DNA of 64,000 nt. Source: Hydrogenimonas sp. SS33 (GTDB lineage: Bacteria > Campylobacterota > Campylobacteria > Campylobacterales > Hydrogenimonadaceae). The notes under the pieces are model-generated. The model searched no databases. It was not told the DNA's origin and saw only the letters and a list, made by a program, of their open reading frames with translations. Numbering within the stretch: the stretch's first letter is position 1; each line of letters begins with the position of its first letter. Positions 1 through 10,182 of the stretch are shown in pieces. The position numbers and the translations under genes are program-made. The DNA lies in NCBI RefSeq assembly GCF_040436365.1, contig NZ_AP026369.1, positions 434,001 to 498,000 of the forward strand, read 5' to 3'.

Positions 1-298
1 CCACCAGAAGGGCGAAGAAGCGTTTGACGCGGCCGGTGAAGACGAGCTTCTTGTCGATCTTCTTCCACCAGAGCCACAGGGAAGGCAGGTAGGCGAAGTA
101 GAAGTAGATCCAGTAGTAGATGCCGGTGAAATAGTAAGCAAACAGCGGGATGAAGAAGTAGATGAGATGCCAGACCCACCTTGTATGGTGCAGCACCACC
201 CGTTCGATTTTGTAGGAGAACCACTGCATGTTGGTGATGAAGTAAAAGCCCAGGGCCAGAACCAGCAGAATGTGGGATATCAGTTGAAACCAGATCAT
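1..298 (-). CDS. murF: MurF N-terminal membrane extension (partial)
   Basis: About 99 codons read leftward off the window edge, beginning MIWFQLISHILLVLALGFYF. The visible part is hydrophobic and aromatic, with two or three predicted membrane segments and a basic stretch (KKIDKKLVF, GRVKRFF). No catalytic domain is visible. The call rests on gene order: Campylobacterota place murF (UDP-MurNAc-tripeptide:D-Ala-D-Ala ligase) after ddl and a hydrolase, and their MurF carries a membrane N-terminus. The start ATG overlaps the acylphosphatase stop (ATGA). MurF would use the D-Ala-D-Ala made by the upstream ddl. Confidence 0.65.
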   Translation of the reverse strand, partial: MIWFQLISHILLVLALGFYFITNMQWFSYKIERVVLHHTRWVWHLIYFFIPLFAYYFTGIYYWIYFYFAYLPSLWLWWKKIDKKLVFTGRVKRFFALLV

Positions 299-570
299 CG
301 GACCACCTCGAAACTTTCAAAGGGGCGACCCGGCGGAATCTCTTCGCACTGCACGTCGAGGACCATGGACATGGGAGAGCCTTTGTAGAGAATTTTTTTG
401 AACGCTTCCAGCGCCGCCTCGTCTGAGACGTCGACGACGCTTTCGACGGTGCCGTCGGGAAGGTTGCGTACCGTCCCTTTGAAGCCGGCGGCTTCGGCCA
501 TCTCCCGGACGCTGCGCCGGTACCACACCCCCTGGACCTTGCCTTTGGAGATACATCTATACCGTTTCAA
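295..570 (-). CDS. acyP: Acylphosphatase
   Basis: Small cytosolic enzyme hydrolysing acyl phosphates. The protein has the family's phosphate loop GKVQGVWYRRSV with its catalytic Arg and GTVRNLPDGTVE with the catalytic Asn, and ends in the usual beta strand (PFESFEVVR). I place the start at TTG (570), giving 91 residues, the family's normal length. A GGAGG lies 5 bases upstream of it, while the in-frame ATG at 600 lies far inside the hydrolase gene and would add ten unconserved residues. The gene overlaps the hydrolase by 14 bp and murF by 4 bp, so all three are probably cotranslated. Confidence 0.88.
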   Translation of the reverse strand: MKRYRCISKGKVQGVWYRRSVREMAEAAGFKGTVRNLPDGTVESVVDVSDEAALEAFKKILYKGSPMSMVLDVQCEEIPPGRPFESFEVVR

Positions 571-1282
571 GAAAGGCCTCCATTTTCGCGATGGTTTCAT
601 CGGGATGTTTCAGAAAGAAGTAGTGGTCGCCCTCCATCAGATGCAACCGGGCGTCGGGCATCAGGGAAGCGATCGTTTCGCCCGTTTTCGGAGGGGTGGC
701 GGTGTCCTCTTTGCCCCACAGCAGCAGCGCGGGGCGGCGGTAGGCGGCGAAACGGGCGCTGAAATCTTCGTCGACGACGTTTTTGAAGGTTTCGTACATG
801 TTTTGCGGCATGCCGGCAGCGTCTTGGGAGACGAAAAGCCGCCGGACTCTGGCGCCGCCGAAGGGTTTGAGGAGTTTGAAAAGGGCGATTTTGAAGCGGA
901 CGTCCCAGGGTTTGGGAAGCACGATGCCGGCGCTGGAGAGAAGCACGAGCCTATCAGGTGCCAGCAGCGTCGCCACCTTGCCGCCGAAGGAGTGTCCCAC
1001 CGCCGCATCCTTTTTCGCGCCGATTGCTTTCAAAAAGGCGTCAACGATGCCGGCGTAGTCTGAAGTCGTCAAAACCCGATCGTTTTCGCTTTTGCCGAAC
1101 CCCGGCAGGTCGATGTAGATGTGCCGCCACGAGGGGAAAGCTTTTGAAAAGGCCTGTCGCATCAACGCCTTGTCGCTCCCCCATCCGTGGAGGAAAACGA
1201 GATCCCTTTCCCCTTCGGGGTTGAAAATGTCGTAGGCGATGCGGAAGGTGGTGCCGTCGTATCGTACCGGTTTGATTGCCAT
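557..1282 (-). CDS. Alpha/beta-fold hydrolase
   Basis: 241 residues with the complete alpha/beta-hydrolase signature: oxyanion loop FLHGWGS (~30), nucleophile elbow VGHSFGG (Ser ~97), acid in LLWGKEDTATPP (~195) and base in EGDHYFF (~221). The substrate is unknown; bioH-like carboxylesterase or lactonase activity is possible. The gene lies between the phosphatase gene and acyP/murF, and a hydrolase in this position is typical of Campylobacter murF operons, which suggests an envelope role but does not prove one. No signal peptide, so cytosolic. Confidence 0.85.
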   Translation of the reverse strand: MAIKPVRYDGTTFRIAYDIFNPEGERDLVFLHGWGSDKALMRQAFSKAFPSWRHIYIDLPGFGKSENDRVLTTSDYAGIVDAFLKAIGAKKDAAVGHSFGGKVATLLAPDRLVLLSSAGIVLPKPWDVRFKIALFKLLKPFGGARVRRLFVSQDAAGMPQNMYETFKNVVDEDFSARFAAYRRPALLLWGKEDTATPPKTGETIASLMPDARLHLMEGDHYFFLKHPDETIAKMEAFLETV

Positions 1283-1285
1283 GGT

Positions 1286-1990
1286 CTACTCTCTGTGCAG
1301 AATCTTTTCGAAAAAAAAGTCGGCCAGGTGGCTGCGGCCCTCTTTTCGGAAAGAGTCTTCGAAAGCTTTGCGGTGATCCCGGTCGCGCCACTGCTTCGAC
1401 CAGGCGATGAGGTCCGCGCCGGGATGCTTCTTTTCGTAGGCCACAAAGGCTTCGAAATAGGCCCCGATCACCCCTGCCCCCGACGCGGCGATATAGCCGT
1501 AGGGCCAGAACCTGAGTTGGCTCTTCATCGCCTCCCGGACGGGCATCTTCTTCATCCAGTGCAGATAGAGCGTCGAAGCCAGAGAGCTTCGGTCCGCCCC
1601 TGCCTTGCAGTGCATCAGGGCCGGGTATTCGACCGTTTCAAACAGCGTTTTCAGCTCCCGCAACATCAGATCGTCGGGAATGCGCCTGGAAAAGAGGCTG
1701 ATGTCGGCCATCGTCACGCCCAGTTCGTCGCAGGTGCGCCGCTCCAGGGCGTAGACGGGCCGGTGGGGTTTGCTGCCTCTGAGGTTGATGACGGTTTTGA
1801 AGCCGTACTTTTTCACCAGCTTTTTGAGCTGCCACGGCGTCGGCTGGGCGCTGCGCCAGAGCTTCCCCTCGTCAACGGGATGGAGGTTGAGCCAGAGGGT
1901 GTTGACCAGGTTGTGCTCAACGATCAGGGAGCGGTACCAGGCCCGGGCGCGCCGGGCGGGGGTGTCGAGGCGGACGGCCGGTTTGCTCAC
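1286..1990 (-). CDS. Tyrosine/dual-specificity phosphatase-like protein
   Basis: 234 residues. The P-loop HCKAGADRS (~135) matches the CX5R signature of cysteine-based phosphatases. An upstream FKTVINLRGSKP strand is typical of Siw14/DUF442-like dual-specificity phosphatases of bacteria. No signal peptide. The open frame runs further upstream, but that part is antisense-frame readthrough of msbA. The GTG at 1990 overlaps the msbA stop (GTGA) behind a GGGAGCAGG ribosome site, so I start there. It may act on a phosphorylated envelope intermediate, an inference from the neighbouring msbA and murein genes; the substrate cannot be read from the sequence. Confidence 0.75.
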   Translation of the reverse strand: MSKPAVRLDTPARRARAWYRSLIVEHNLVNTLWLNLHPVDEGKLWRSAQPTPWQLKKLVKKYGFKTVINLRGSKPHRPVYALERRTCDELGVTMADISLFSRRIPDDLMLRELKTLFETVEYPALMHCKAGADRSSLASTLYLHWMKKMPVREAMKSQLRFWPYGYIAASGAGVIGAYFEAFVAYEKKHPGADLIAWSKQWRDRDHRKAFEDSFRKEGRSHLADFFFEKILHRE

Positions 1991-3702
1991 GCGCCCTGCT
2001 CCCTGCGGTAGAGATTTTGGAAGGTGACACAGCTCTTTTCGAGGGCCTCTTTCGGCCCGCGGCAGACGATTTTTCCATGTTGAAACACCAGGATCGTATC
2101 GGCCCGCTCGATCGTGGAGAGGCGGTGGGCCACGATGAAGACGATGAGGTCCTTCTTGAGCCGGTAGATCGTCTCCATGATCGCCGCTTCGCTTTTGTTG
2201 TCCAGCGCGCTGGTCGCTTCGTCGAGGATCAGGATGTCGGGCTCCTTGTAGAGCGCCCGGGCGATGGCGATGCGTTGCCGCTGGCCGCCGGAGAGGTTGG
2301 TACCCCCCTCCTGCAGCACCGTGTCGATCCCTTCGGGCAGGGTTTCGACGAAGGACCACAAGTTCGCCTTTTTCAACGCTTCGATCGCCCGCTTCCGGTC
2401 GGGGTGGAAGTCGCCGTAGGCGACATTGGCGAGCACCGTGTCGTTGGCGATGTAGATGCGCTGGGTGACGATGGCCATGTGATCGCGCAGGGATTTGAGG
2501 TCGATCTCTTTTAGATCGGTCCCGTTGACCCGCACGACCCCTTCGGCAGGGTCGTAGAAGCGCAGAATCAGGTTGACCATGGAGCTTTTGCCGCCGCCGC
2601 TGTCGCCGACCATTCCGATGACCTCCCCGCGCCTGGCCAGCAGGGAGATCCCCTCCAGCGCCGTCGTCTCCCCGTAGCGGAGGGTGACGTTGCGGAATTC
2701 GATCGTATCGATGCGGCCGATTTGCTTTTCGCCGCTTTTGATGGCGGGTTTGAAGTGCATGATCTGCTCGATCCGCTCGTGGGCGGCGATGGCGTTCTGG
2801 AACTGGCTGTAGAGGTTGGAGATGCGCCGTACAGGGTCGATGAGCAGCGAGAGGGCGGTCAGAAAGGAGAAGAACTGCCCCGTGGTCATCGTATGGTGCA
2901 CCAGCACCTCCCTGCCCCCCAGAATGATGAAGATGGTGATGGCGACGGCCGCCACCAGCTCCAGAATGGGGGTGAGCATCAGCTGCACCTTCACCGTCTT
3001 CATGTTGGTTTCGAAAAAGGAGCGGTTGTAGGCTTCGAACTGCGCCATTTCGTAATCCTGGGCATTGTAGGACTGGATCATTTCGTAGTTGGCGAAGTTT
3101 TCGCTCAGGCGGCTCATCAGGTCGGCGTTTTTTTCCTGGGAGCGGTGGGAGAGGCGTTTGATCTTTTTGGAGAGAAAGTCGACGGGAAAGGCGACCATCG
3201 GGACGATGATGAGGGTGTAAAGTGCCAGTTTGGGGCTCTGGTAGATGACGACGCCCAGCAAGACGACGGCGGTGAGGCTTTCACGCAAAAAGGTGGCCAT
3301 CTGGCTGGAGATGGCGGACTGGATGCGCGCGATGTCGTTGTTGATGCGGCTCATCAGCTCGCCGCTGTGAAAAGCGGTATGAAAGTCCATATCCAGATGC
3401 ATCATATGCCGCAGCATCCGGTCGCGAATCTGCCGGACGATATCCTGCCCAACGAAACCCATGGCGTAGCTCTGCATATAGGTACCCAGCCCCTTGGCGA
3501 CGAAGGCGGCGATGATGAAAACGGGCACGATGTAGAGCATCTGGAGATCTTTTTCGATGAAGATTCGGTCCATCAGGGGTTTGACCATATAGGCGATGGC
3601 CCCCGTGGCGGCGGAGGTGAGCACCATGCCCACCACCGCCATGACCACCTGCTTTTTGTAGGCTTTGTAGAGGGGAAAATAGGTCTTGAAGAAGGCTTTC
3701 AC
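1987..3702 (-). CDS. msbA: Lipid A/lipid flippase-type ABC exporter (MsbA family)
   Basis: 571-residue half-transporter: an N-terminal six-helix exporter domain (residues ~15-310), then one nucleotide-binding domain with Walker A GDSGGGKSS (~375), signature NLSGGQRQR (~480), Walker B ILILDEATSALD and H-loop VAHRLSTIE. Length and layout match MsbA, which flips lipid A-core across the inner membrane as a homodimer. Other type IV exporters share the fold, so the substrate is inferred. It starts 3 bp after the ddl stop and overlaps the phosphatase start, fitting an envelope-biogenesis operon. In Campylobacter msbA lies after cysS, so its place here is a local rearrangement. Confidence 0.85.
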   Translation of the reverse strand: MKAFFKTYFPLYKAYKKQVVMAVVGMVLTSAATGAIAYMVKPLMDRIFIEKDLQMLYIVPVFIIAAFVAKGLGTYMQSYAMGFVGQDIVRQIRDRMLRHMMHLDMDFHTAFHSGELMSRINNDIARIQSAISSQMATFLRESLTAVVLLGVVIYQSPKLALYTLIIVPMVAFPVDFLSKKIKRLSHRSQEKNADLMSRLSENFANYEMIQSYNAQDYEMAQFEAYNRSFFETNMKTVKVQLMLTPILELVAAVAITIFIILGGREVLVHHTMTTGQFFSFLTALSLLIDPVRRISNLYSQFQNAIAAHERIEQIMHFKPAIKSGEKQIGRIDTIEFRNVTLRYGETTALEGISLLARRGEVIGMVGDSGGGKSSMVNLILRFYDPAEGVVRVNGTDLKEIDLKSLRDHMAIVTQRIYIANDTVLANVAYGDFHPDRKRAIEALKKANLWSFVETLPEGIDTVLQEGGTNLSGGQRQRIAIARALYKEPDILILDEATSALDNKSEAAIMETIYRLKKDLIVFIVAHRLSTIERADTILVFQHGKIVCRGPKEALEKSCVTFQNLYRREQGA

Positions 3703-3705
3703 CCT

Positions 3706-4755
3706 TTACGACCCCATCTTCGGCCCTTTGGCCGACTGGACTTTGTGGATGTAGGCGTAATCGGGCCGGATGCGCCTGGGTTTGGGCAGGGCCCGTGCCA
3801 CTTTTTCGAGGGTTGCGGGAAAGTCGTCGAAGAGGTAGTTGGCCATGGAACCGGGGATAGGGTTGATCTCGTTGAGCAGGATTTCCCCGCTGGCGAAAAA
3901 GAAGTCGCAGCGGATGACGGCGCCTTCGAAAGCGGTGTTATAGACCTTTTTGAAGCTTTCTACCAGGTCATTGGCCAGGGTCTCGTCGATCTTCGCCTCC
4001 TGGACCGAGTCGGTGCGGGCGAAGTCGAGGTATTTCTGGTCGAAGTCGAGAAACTCCTTTTTCCGGGGCGCTTCGATGCGGCCGATGACCCACCCCTCGT
4101 CGGTTTTGCAGCCGGCGACGTTGTACTCTTCGATTCCCTCGATAAAGGGCTCTACAAGCACTTCGTCGTCGAATTCGAAGGCGACATCCAGGGCGAAGTC
4201 GAGCTCTTCGGGCTTTTTCACGATGCTGACCCCGATGGAGCTGCCCAGCCGCACCGGTTTGACGATGACGGGATAGTCGAAGTCGATTTGCCGCTCCTCA
4301 TCGATGCGCAGCAGCTGGTAGTCGACGGTCAGGAGGGAGAGGCCCTCCGCGTAGAGTTTGGTCAGCCATTTGTTGAAACTGACCACCGAGGCTTCCTTGC
4401 GGGGGCCGATGTAGGGGATGGCGTAGAAATCGAGCAGGGCCGCCAGGGTTCCGTCCTCCCCCTGGGCGCCGTGGACCAGGTTGACGAGGGTACCCGTCTC
4501 CACCGTCTTGCTGCCGAGCATCCCCTTTTTCGCGAATCCGCCTTTGGCCAGATGAAGGCGGGGCTCCTTTTTGTAATCGCCGGAGCTGAAGAGGTTTGAC
4601 TTCATCTTTTCGGGCGCGATGTCGTAGAAGCCGCCCTCGGCATCGAGAAAGATGAACCCAGCGTTATCTTTCAAAACCTTTTTCAGTGCGATGGCGCTGA
4701 CGATGCTGATTTCATGTTCGTAACTGGCGCCGCCGAAGAGTATGGTGAATTTCAT
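3706..4755 (-). CDS. ddl: D-alanine--D-alanine ligase
   Basis: Makes the D-Ala-D-Ala dipeptide for peptidoglycan, which MurF then ligates. 349 residues with ATP-grasp architecture: N-terminal [64 protein letters not shown] (ATP lysine) and the metal-binding end [20 protein letters not shown]. The frame is open further upstream, but MKFTILFGG at 4755 is the family start and its ATGA overlaps the ruvA stop. One of the longer Ddl forms, as usual in Campylobacterota. Confidence 0.95.
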   Translation of the reverse strand: MKFTILFGGASYEHEISIVSAIALKKVLKDNAGFIFLDAEGGFYDIAPEKMKSNLFSSGDYKKEPRLHLAKGGFAKKGMLGSKTVETGTLVNLVHGAQGEDGTLAALLDFYAIPYIGPRKEASVVSFNKWLTKLYAEGLSLLTVDYQLLRIDEERQIDFDYPVIVKPVRLGSSIGVSIVKKPEELDFALDVAFEFDDEVLVEPFIEGIEEYNVAGCKTDEGWVIGRIEAPRKKEFLDFDQKYLDFARTDSVQEAKIDETLANDLVESFKKVYNTAFEGAVIRCDFFFASGEILLNEINPIPGSMANYLFDDFPATLEKVARALPKPRRIRPDYAYIHKVQSAKGPKMGS

Positions 4756-5333
4756 TTTCTTTTCGATCCTTGCGAGAGTTTTTTGAGTGCCTCCTTGATG
4801 AGGCCTTCGGTCGTGTCGGAGCCGCACCCTTTGAGCGCTTTGGCGATCTGCTCTTTTTTGAAGCCCAGGCTCTCCAGAGCCATGGCCGCCTCCTGGTGGG
4901 CCTTGGCGGCGGGGGCGGCCTCTTCTCCGGCCAGCTCCAGCGAAAAGCCGCTCAGCTCCACCAGAATGCGCCCCGCGCTTTTAGGGCCGATGCCGGGAAC
5001 CTGTTTGAGCATCCCCACATCTTTGCTTTCGACGATTTTGGCGAAAGAGAGGGGGCTGAAGGTGGAGCAGATGGCCATGGCCACCTTTGGGCCGACACCG
5101 CTGATTTTGATGAGGGTGTCGAACATCCGCTTTTCGTTGATGTCGCCAAAGCCGTAGAGCTGTTGGGCATCCTCCCTGACGATATGGGTCGTAAGCAGCT
5201 GCACCTCGTCGCTTTTGATCGAAGCGCTGCACTGCAGGGAGACGAAGACTTCATAGACGAGGCCGCCCGCCGTAAGGATATGGAGATGGGTCGGGTCTTT
5301 TTTGAGTACCTTGCCGTGGATACCGACGATCAT
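4752..5333 (-). CDS. ruvA: Holliday junction branch-migration subunit RuvA
   Basis: 193 residues. The OB-fold N-terminus ([23 protein letters not shown]) is followed by two helix-hairpin-helix motifs, [15 protein letters not shown] (~77) and [15 protein letters not shown] (~112), and a C-terminal three-helix domain that contacts RuvB ([16 protein letters not shown]). RuvA tetramers hold the junction for the RuvB motor; ruvB is not in this window. It overlaps fapA and ddl by 4 bp each, the same order as in Campylobacter. Confidence 0.95.
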   Translation of the reverse strand: MIVGIHGKVLKKDPTHLHILTAGGLVYEVFVSLQCSASIKSDEVQLLTTHIVREDAQQLYGFGDINEKRMFDTLIKISGVGPKVAMAICSTFSPLSFAKIVESKDVGMLKQVPGIGPKSAGRILVELSGFSLELAGEEAAPAAKAHQEAAMALESLGFKKEQIAKALKGCGSDTTEGLIKEALKKLSQGSKRK

Positions 5334-7270
5334 GCCTCCTCCGCTCCTTTCACGGCGACCTCATATCCCTCGTCCTCCACCTTCTTTAAATAGACCGTCT
5401 GATTTTCGGCCCCCGGTGTGGGTGTGTATTCCAGAGTCATAAGGGGATAAAGGAGGTGAAATTCGATCTTCGTGTAATCCTGCCAGGCCCCCCGGTTGGT
5501 GACGGTGGCGTGGATGACCATATCCTGGTAGGCCAGCAGTCTGCTTTTCGTCTCTTCGAGCGATTGTTTGAGGCTGTTCAGACTCTCCTCCAGTTTTCCT
5601 ATCGTCTCTCTGAGTTTCTGAAACTGTTTGATCTTCGCCACAAAAGCGGGTTTGGGTTTGATTCCGCGTTTGCGGTCTTCGAGAATTTTCTGTTTCAGCG
5701 TCCTGACCGCCGATTCACTCTTCTCCTCCAGCTCCCTTTTTTCCGCTATCACCGCTTCCAGCTGTTCAATCTCTTTTTCGAGTCCCTGTACACGCTCTTC
5801 GAGAGAAAGGATTTCATTGTGATAGGCGTCGATCCGGGATGCGTCGATCATCAGTTTGTTGTTTTCTCCGAGCATCTTGCCGATCTCTATTTTCGAAACG
5901 GCGCAGAGAGTGGCGTTGGCGCCCAGGACATCGACCTCTATCTCCATGGCGCGGATCTCTCCACCGATCATCTGCCCCACTTTCGCACTCTTCGCTTCGA
6001 CGGTCCCGCTTTCAATACGGGTTACTTCGGCGCTCTCTTTTGCTTTCAGCGAACCGCGCAAAACGTTGACGGAGGCGCGGTCGGCTTCGATGCGGCTGCT
6101 TTGATGGGTCTGGCCGCCGATGACCACCTCTTCGGCCAGTACGACGGCGGAAGCACCTACATTGCCCTCCACTTTCACTTCCGTCGCTTCTACTTCCACC
6201 CCCGTTCCTATGGCATCTTTCATGACATCGGTTTCATTGATGTGAAGTTTCACCTCCGTCTCGACGCCCGCGTCGATGGAACCGGTCTTCTTGAAACTCA
6301 CCTCTTCGAGTTCCATCTCATCCTGAATGTCGTAGGTATTCTCTTTGAAGACGACGTAGCCGCCACGCCTGGCGATGTAGAGAATCCGTTCGTCGTTCTC
6401 TTCGACCGCGATATTCTCGGATACGCGGAAATCGGGCCTGTTGGTTTCACTCGGTTCTTTGACCGGTACATACTGACCCAAACAGTTGCGGCCCGGTTTG
6501 CCCGGTCGGGGTTTGATGTACTCGATAATGGTCTCCCCTTTCTCCACCGCCTGGATGAATCCGCGTTTGGAGTAGTCGACCCTGTCTTCGTCTTCAGGGG
6601 TTTCCTGCTTCTTTTTGTAGTGGAGAATCAGTTCATCGTCGACGGCGGGTTGGGAGGCGTAACAGACGGCTACGTCGAAGGTGTGGTCTTCCGGCACGAT
6701 GTACTGCCCCTCAACCCTCGCTTTGGCACAGAGTTCGTCCAGTTTTTTGTCGATATCCAGGTCCCAGAGGCCGATGAGTATGCGGGAGCGGACCATCTTT
6801 TTGTGGATGAGGCTTTTGATCTTTCCCACCAGGTCTTCCGTATCGCGGAGTATGGAACCGCTCTTGATCGTGCAGACGACCCGGTTCTTCTCCGTGTTGG
6901 AAGCGATATGAAGCAGCAGGTCGCTCATCCACGGTTCTTCTTTGTAGCGGTGGATTTCGATTTCGTAACTCTGTTTGACGACGAAGGAGGGACTCAACAA
7001 TATTTCGGCTTTGTTGAACTTTTCCCAGTCGTCCCCCTCCACTTCGATCCACTCCCCCTCTTTTTCGTCCATTTTGATATAGGTGACGGTATGGAGAATA
7101 CGCATATCCAGCGTGTTGACGCCGATTTTATACTTGAGTGCGGTTTCCTGGAGGGTTCTGGGTACATCCTCGGTCGTGACCACGACGGGTGTAAATCCCG
7201 CACTTTGCTTCTGTTCATTTTTTGACGACTCTTTCTTGTCGCCTTTGAATACTTTGTCGAAAAATCCCAT
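5330..7270 (-). CDS. fapA: FapA/DUF342 family protein
   Basis: 646 residues from [13 protein letters not shown]; an ATG two codons upstream is equally open. The N-terminal ~230 residues form the FapA region, the middle (~310-470) is a Val/Gly-rich right-handed beta-helix typical of DUF342 (repeats such as [20 protein letters not shown]), and residues ~480-570 form a long coiled coil ([20 protein letters not shown]). No signal peptide. Family members have been linked to flagellar or polar assembly, but the function is not established in this phylum. First gene of the minus-strand envelope operon. Confidence 0.8.
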   Translation of the reverse strand: MGFFDKVFKGDKKESSKNEQKQSAGFTPVVVTTEDVPRTLQETALKYKIGVNTLDMRILHTVTYIKMDEKEGEWIEVEGDDWEKFNKAEILLSPSFVVKQSYEIEIHRYKEEPWMSDLLLHIASNTEKNRVVCTIKSGSILRDTEDLVGKIKSLIHKKMVRSRILIGLWDLDIDKKLDELCAKARVEGQYIVPEDHTFDVAVCYASQPAVDDELILHYKKKQETPEDEDRVDYSKRGFIQAVEKGETIIEYIKPRPGKPGRNCLGQYVPVKEPSETNRPDFRVSENIAVEENDERILYIARRGGYVVFKENTYDIQDEMELEEVSFKKTGSIDAGVETEVKLHINETDVMKDAIGTGVEVEATEVKVEGNVGASAVVLAEEVVIGGQTHQSSRIEADRASVNVLRGSLKAKESAEVTRIESGTVEAKSAKVGQMIGGEIRAMEIEVDVLGANATLCAVSKIEIGKMLGENNKLMIDASRIDAYHNEILSLEERVQGLEKEIEQLEAVIAEKRELEEKSESAVRTLKQKILEDRKRGIKPKPAFVAKIKQFQKLRETIGKLEESLNSLKQSLEETKSRLLAYQDMVIHATVTNRGAWQDYTKIEFHLLYPLMTLEYTPTPGAENQTVYLKKVEDEGYEVAVKGAEEA

Positions 7271-7276
7271 ATGCAT

Positions 7277-7382
7277 CCGATGCTATTAAATAAAAATGAC
7301 CCTATTTTAATCTAATTAACGTTAAAATCCCATCAATTCAAAAAGCTTCTCCGTGTCAGATCCGAACAAAGGCCTCTTCTTC
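7277..7382. promoter_or_regulatory. Divergent promoter region fapA/murJ
   Basis: An AT-rich gap between the divergent fapA operon and murJ, the only non-coding stretch in the first 10 kb able to drive both. It contains TATTTTAAT and GTTAAAAT boxes resembling -10 elements; no clear -35 box is visible, which is common in Campylobacterota. An in-frame GTG at 7353 would extend murJ into it. Confidence 0.45.
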
Positions 7383-8792
7383 ATGCGTTTTGGCTCTATT
7401 TTCACCACCAGTGCCGGTATACTCACCTCCCGTATTTTCGGTTTCGTGCGGGACCTTCTGACCGCTTCGATTCTGGGGGCGAATCTCTGGTCGGACATCT
7501 TTTTCGTCGCTTTCAAACTGCCCAACCTCTTTCGGCGTATCTTCGCCGAGGGGGCTTTCGTGCAGAGCTTCATGCCCACCTTCATCGTCTCCCGCCACCG
7601 CAGCGTCTTCGCCGCCGCTATCTTGCTGCGATTCTCCTTCTTTTTGCTGGCGGTTTCGCTGCTGGTAACCCTTTTCGCCCCCCTGGTGACGAAGCTGGTG
7701 GCCATCGGCTTCGACGAAGCGACGGTGGCGGCCGCCGCGCCTCTGGTCGCCATCAACTTCTACTATCTGGACCTGATTTTTCTGGTCACCTTCCTCTCCG
7801 CCCTTCTGCAGTACAAAGAGCATTTCGCTACGACAGCCTTCGCGACCACGTTGCTGAACATCGCGATGATTTCGGCGCTGCTGCTCTTTCGCCACGAACC
7901 GCCCCAAACCATCGTCTACGCCCTGAGCTGGTCGGTCCTCGCCGGCGGAATCCTGCAGCTGCTGGTGCATCTGTGGATGGTACGAAAAAAGGGGCTTCAG
8001 AGGGTTATCCTGGGAGGGTTTGCCTACCTGAAGCGGAAAAAGGGAGCGATCGACGAGGATATCCGCCGTTTCAGCCGCGCCTTCTTCCCGTCGGTCATGG
8101 GCAACTCCACGGCCCAGCTCTCCTCCTTCATCGATACATGGCTCGCCTCTTTTCTGGCAAGCGGCGCCATCAGCTACCTCTTCTACGCCAACCGCCTCTT
8201 TCAGCTCCCCCTGGCGCTCTTCGCCACGGCGGCTTCCACCGCCCTCTTCCCCTCCATCAGCAAACTCCTGAAACAGGAGAAGAGGGAGAAGGCGAAGGGG
8301 CACACGAAAAAGGTCTTCTGGCTTCTTGTGGGGCTTCTGGGCGGCGCCTCCATGGTGGCGTGGATCCTCTCCGCCGAAATTGTCGCGCTCCTTTTCGAGC
8401 GGGGAGCGTTCAAGGCGGCAGATACCGCCAACACGGCCTCGGTGCTGGCCATGTACATCGTCGGCCTGCTCCCTTTCGGCCTGGCCAAACTCTTCTCGCT
8501 CTGGCTCTACGCCTCCCACCGGCAGGCCGAAGCCGCCAAAATCGCGGCGAAATCGCTGGGAGTCAACATACTGCTCTCTCTTCTTTTTATCGCGCCGCTT
8601 CAGGCCCCCGGCCTGGCATTGGCCAGCAGCCTGAGCGGATGGGTGCTACTTTTCTTAAGCGTCAGGGCCGTGGGCACCCCCCTCTTTTTCGATATAATGC
8701 GCTCAAAACACGCCCTTTCGGCCCTGCTCTTCATCCTTCTCTCGGCGGCGGCGGCATGGGGCATCAAGGCTCTGGTTCATGGTTATCTTTGA
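7383..8792 (+). CDS. murJ: Lipid II flippase MurJ
   Basis: Moves lipid II across the inner membrane for peptidoglycan polymerisation. 469 residues with about 14 hydrophobic segments and the MVF-family N-terminus GILTSRIFGFVRDLLTAS, followed by LPNLFRRIFAEGAFVQSFMP. I use ATG 7383 because homologues start there and AAAGG lies about 10 bases upstream; a GTG ten codons earlier is an alternative. The 3' end overlaps cysS by 14 bp. The divergent arrangement with fapA-ruvA-ddl is conserved in Campylobacter. Confidence 0.94.
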   Translation: MRFGSIFTTSAGILTSRIFGFVRDLLTASILGANLWSDIFFVAFKLPNLFRRIFAEGAFVQSFMPTFIVSRHRSVFAAAILLRFSFFLLAVSLLVTLFAPLVTKLVAIGFDEATVAAAAPLVAINFYYLDLIFLVTFLSALLQYKEHFATTAFATTLLNIAMISALLLFRHEPPQTIVYALSWSVLAGGILQLLVHLWMVRKKGLQRVILGGFAYLKRKKGAIDEDIRRFSRAFFPSVMGNSTAQLSSFIDTWLASFLASGAISYLFYANRLFQLPLALFATAASTALFPSISKLLKQEKREKAKGHTKKVFWLLVGLLGGASMVAWILSAEIVALLFERGAFKAADTANTASVLAMYIVGLLPFGLAKLFSLWLYASHRQAEAAKIAAKSLGVNILLSLLFIAPLQAPGLALASSLSGWVLLFLSVRAVGTPLFFDIMRSKHALSALLFILLSAAAAWGIKALVHGYL

Positions 8793-10182
8793 TTCGGTCA
8801 AAAAAGAGAAGGTCCCCTTCGTCCCCCTGCATGACAAAGAGGTGCGCATCTATGTCTGCGGTCCCACGGTCTACGACGACGCCCATCTGGGCCATGCCCG
8901 AAGCGCCATCGCTTTCGACCTGTTGCGGCGCACGCTGGAGGCCCTGGGCTACCGGGTCATCTTCACCCGCAACTTTACCGACATCGACGACAAGATCATC
9001 AACAAATCTTTCGAAACAGGCGAGCCGATCGAAGCGATCACCGAAAAATATACACAACACTATCTGCGGGACATGGAGGCCCTGGGGGTCCGGGATGCCG
9101 ACATCTCCCCGCGTGCCACCACCTCCCTCGACGCCATCGTGGAGATGATCGGCAAACTGCTGGAAAACGGCTGCGCCTACCGCAGCGACGACGGTACCGT
9201 ATGGTTCGACACCTCCAAAGATGCCGACTACTGCTCCCTCTCCCACCGCTGCGGCGACGAAGAGGAGGTCCAGGCCCGCATCGCCCACGAAGAGGGCAAA
9301 CGCCACCCCCGCGACTTCGCCCTCTGGAAGGCGTGCAAAGAGAAGGATGTCTGCTACGACTCCCCCTTCGGACGGGGACGGCCCGGCTGGCACATCGAAT
9401 GTTCGGCCATGATCGACCGCTATCTCGCCTATCACGACGAACCGTACGCCATCGACATCCACGGCGGCGGGGCGGACCTCTTTTTCCCCCACCATGAAAA
9501 CGAAGCGGCCCAGACCCGCTGCGCGACCCACCGGAAACTGGCCAAATACTGGATGCACAACGGCTTCGTCACCATCGACGGGGAGAAGATGAGCAAGAGC
9601 CTGGGCAACAGCTTTTTCGTCAAGGATGCGCTGAAAGTCTATGACGGGGAGATTTTGCGCTTCTACCTGCTCTCCACCCACTACCGGGCCAACTTCAATT
9701 TCAACGAAGAGGACCTGCTGGCGAGCAAAAAGCGCCTCGACAAGCTCTACCGGCTGAAGAAACGGGTCTACGGGGTCAAAGCGGGTCAGCCCGACAAGGA
9801 CTTTCACAAAGCGGTGCTGGAGGCGCTGAGCGACGACCTGAACATCTCCCGGGCCCTCGCCGCCGTCGACGAAATGATCGCCCAGGCCAACGAAAAGCTC
9901 GACGCCGATCCAAAAAACAAGGGCCTCAAACAGTCCGTGGCGGCCAACATCTCCTGGCTCGACGAACTGCTGGGCATCGGTGTGAAAGACCCCTTCCGCT
10001 ACTTCCAGCTCGGACTCGACGAGGAGACGATCCGACGCATCGAAACATTGATCGCCGAGCGCAACGAAGCGAAAAAGGCCAAAGATTTCCGGCGTGCCGA
10101 CGCCATCCGCGACGAACTGGCCGCCATGGGGGTCCAGCTGATGGATACCCCTGCGGGCACCATGTGGGAAAAGGCGGAGTGA
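8779..10182 (+). CDS. cysS: Cysteinyl-tRNA synthetase
   Basis: 467 residues, the normal length for this class I synthetase. The HIGH motif appears as DDAHLGHARSAI (~38) and the KMSKS loop as GEKMSKSLGNSF (~270). The active-site zinc ligands fit Cys in YVCGPTVYD (~29), Cys in GWHIECSAM (~209) and His/Glu in FPHHENEAAQ (~237). It charges tRNA-Cys in the cytosol. The start lies inside the end of murJ, and the stop TGA overlaps the GTG of the next gene. Confidence 0.97.
   Translation: MVIFDSVKKEKVPFVPLHDKEVRIYVCGPTVYDDAHLGHARSAIAFDLLRRTLEALGYRVIFTRNFTDIDDKIINKSFETGEPIEAITEKYTQHYLRDMEALGVRDADISPRATTSLDAIVEMIGKLLENGCAYRSDDGTVWFDTSKDADYCSLSHRCGDEEEVQARIAHEEGKRHPRDFALWKACKEKDVCYDSPFGRGRPGWHIECSAMIDRYLAYHDEPYAIDIHGGGADLFFPHHENEAAQTRCATHRKLAKYWMHNGFVTIDGEKMSKSLGNSFFVKDALKVYDGEILRFYLLSTHYRANFNFNEEDLLASKKRLDKLYRLKKRVYGVKAGQPDKDFHKAVLEALSDDLNISRALAAVDEMIAQANEKLDADPKNKGLKQSVAANISWLDELLGIGVKDPFRYFQLGLDEETIRRIETLIAERNEAKKAKDFRRADAIRDELAAMGVQLMDTPAGTMWEKAE

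Noticed and set aside
2722-4599. 625-residue plus-strand open frame
   Set aside because: Antisense to msbA and ddl, both with full motif sets; the composition is His/Asp/Gly-rich as expected from the complement of GC-rich codons.
5456-7225. 589-residue plus-strand open frame opposite fapA
   Set aside because: No ribosome site or recognisable domain; FapA on the other strand is conserved and in a tight operon.
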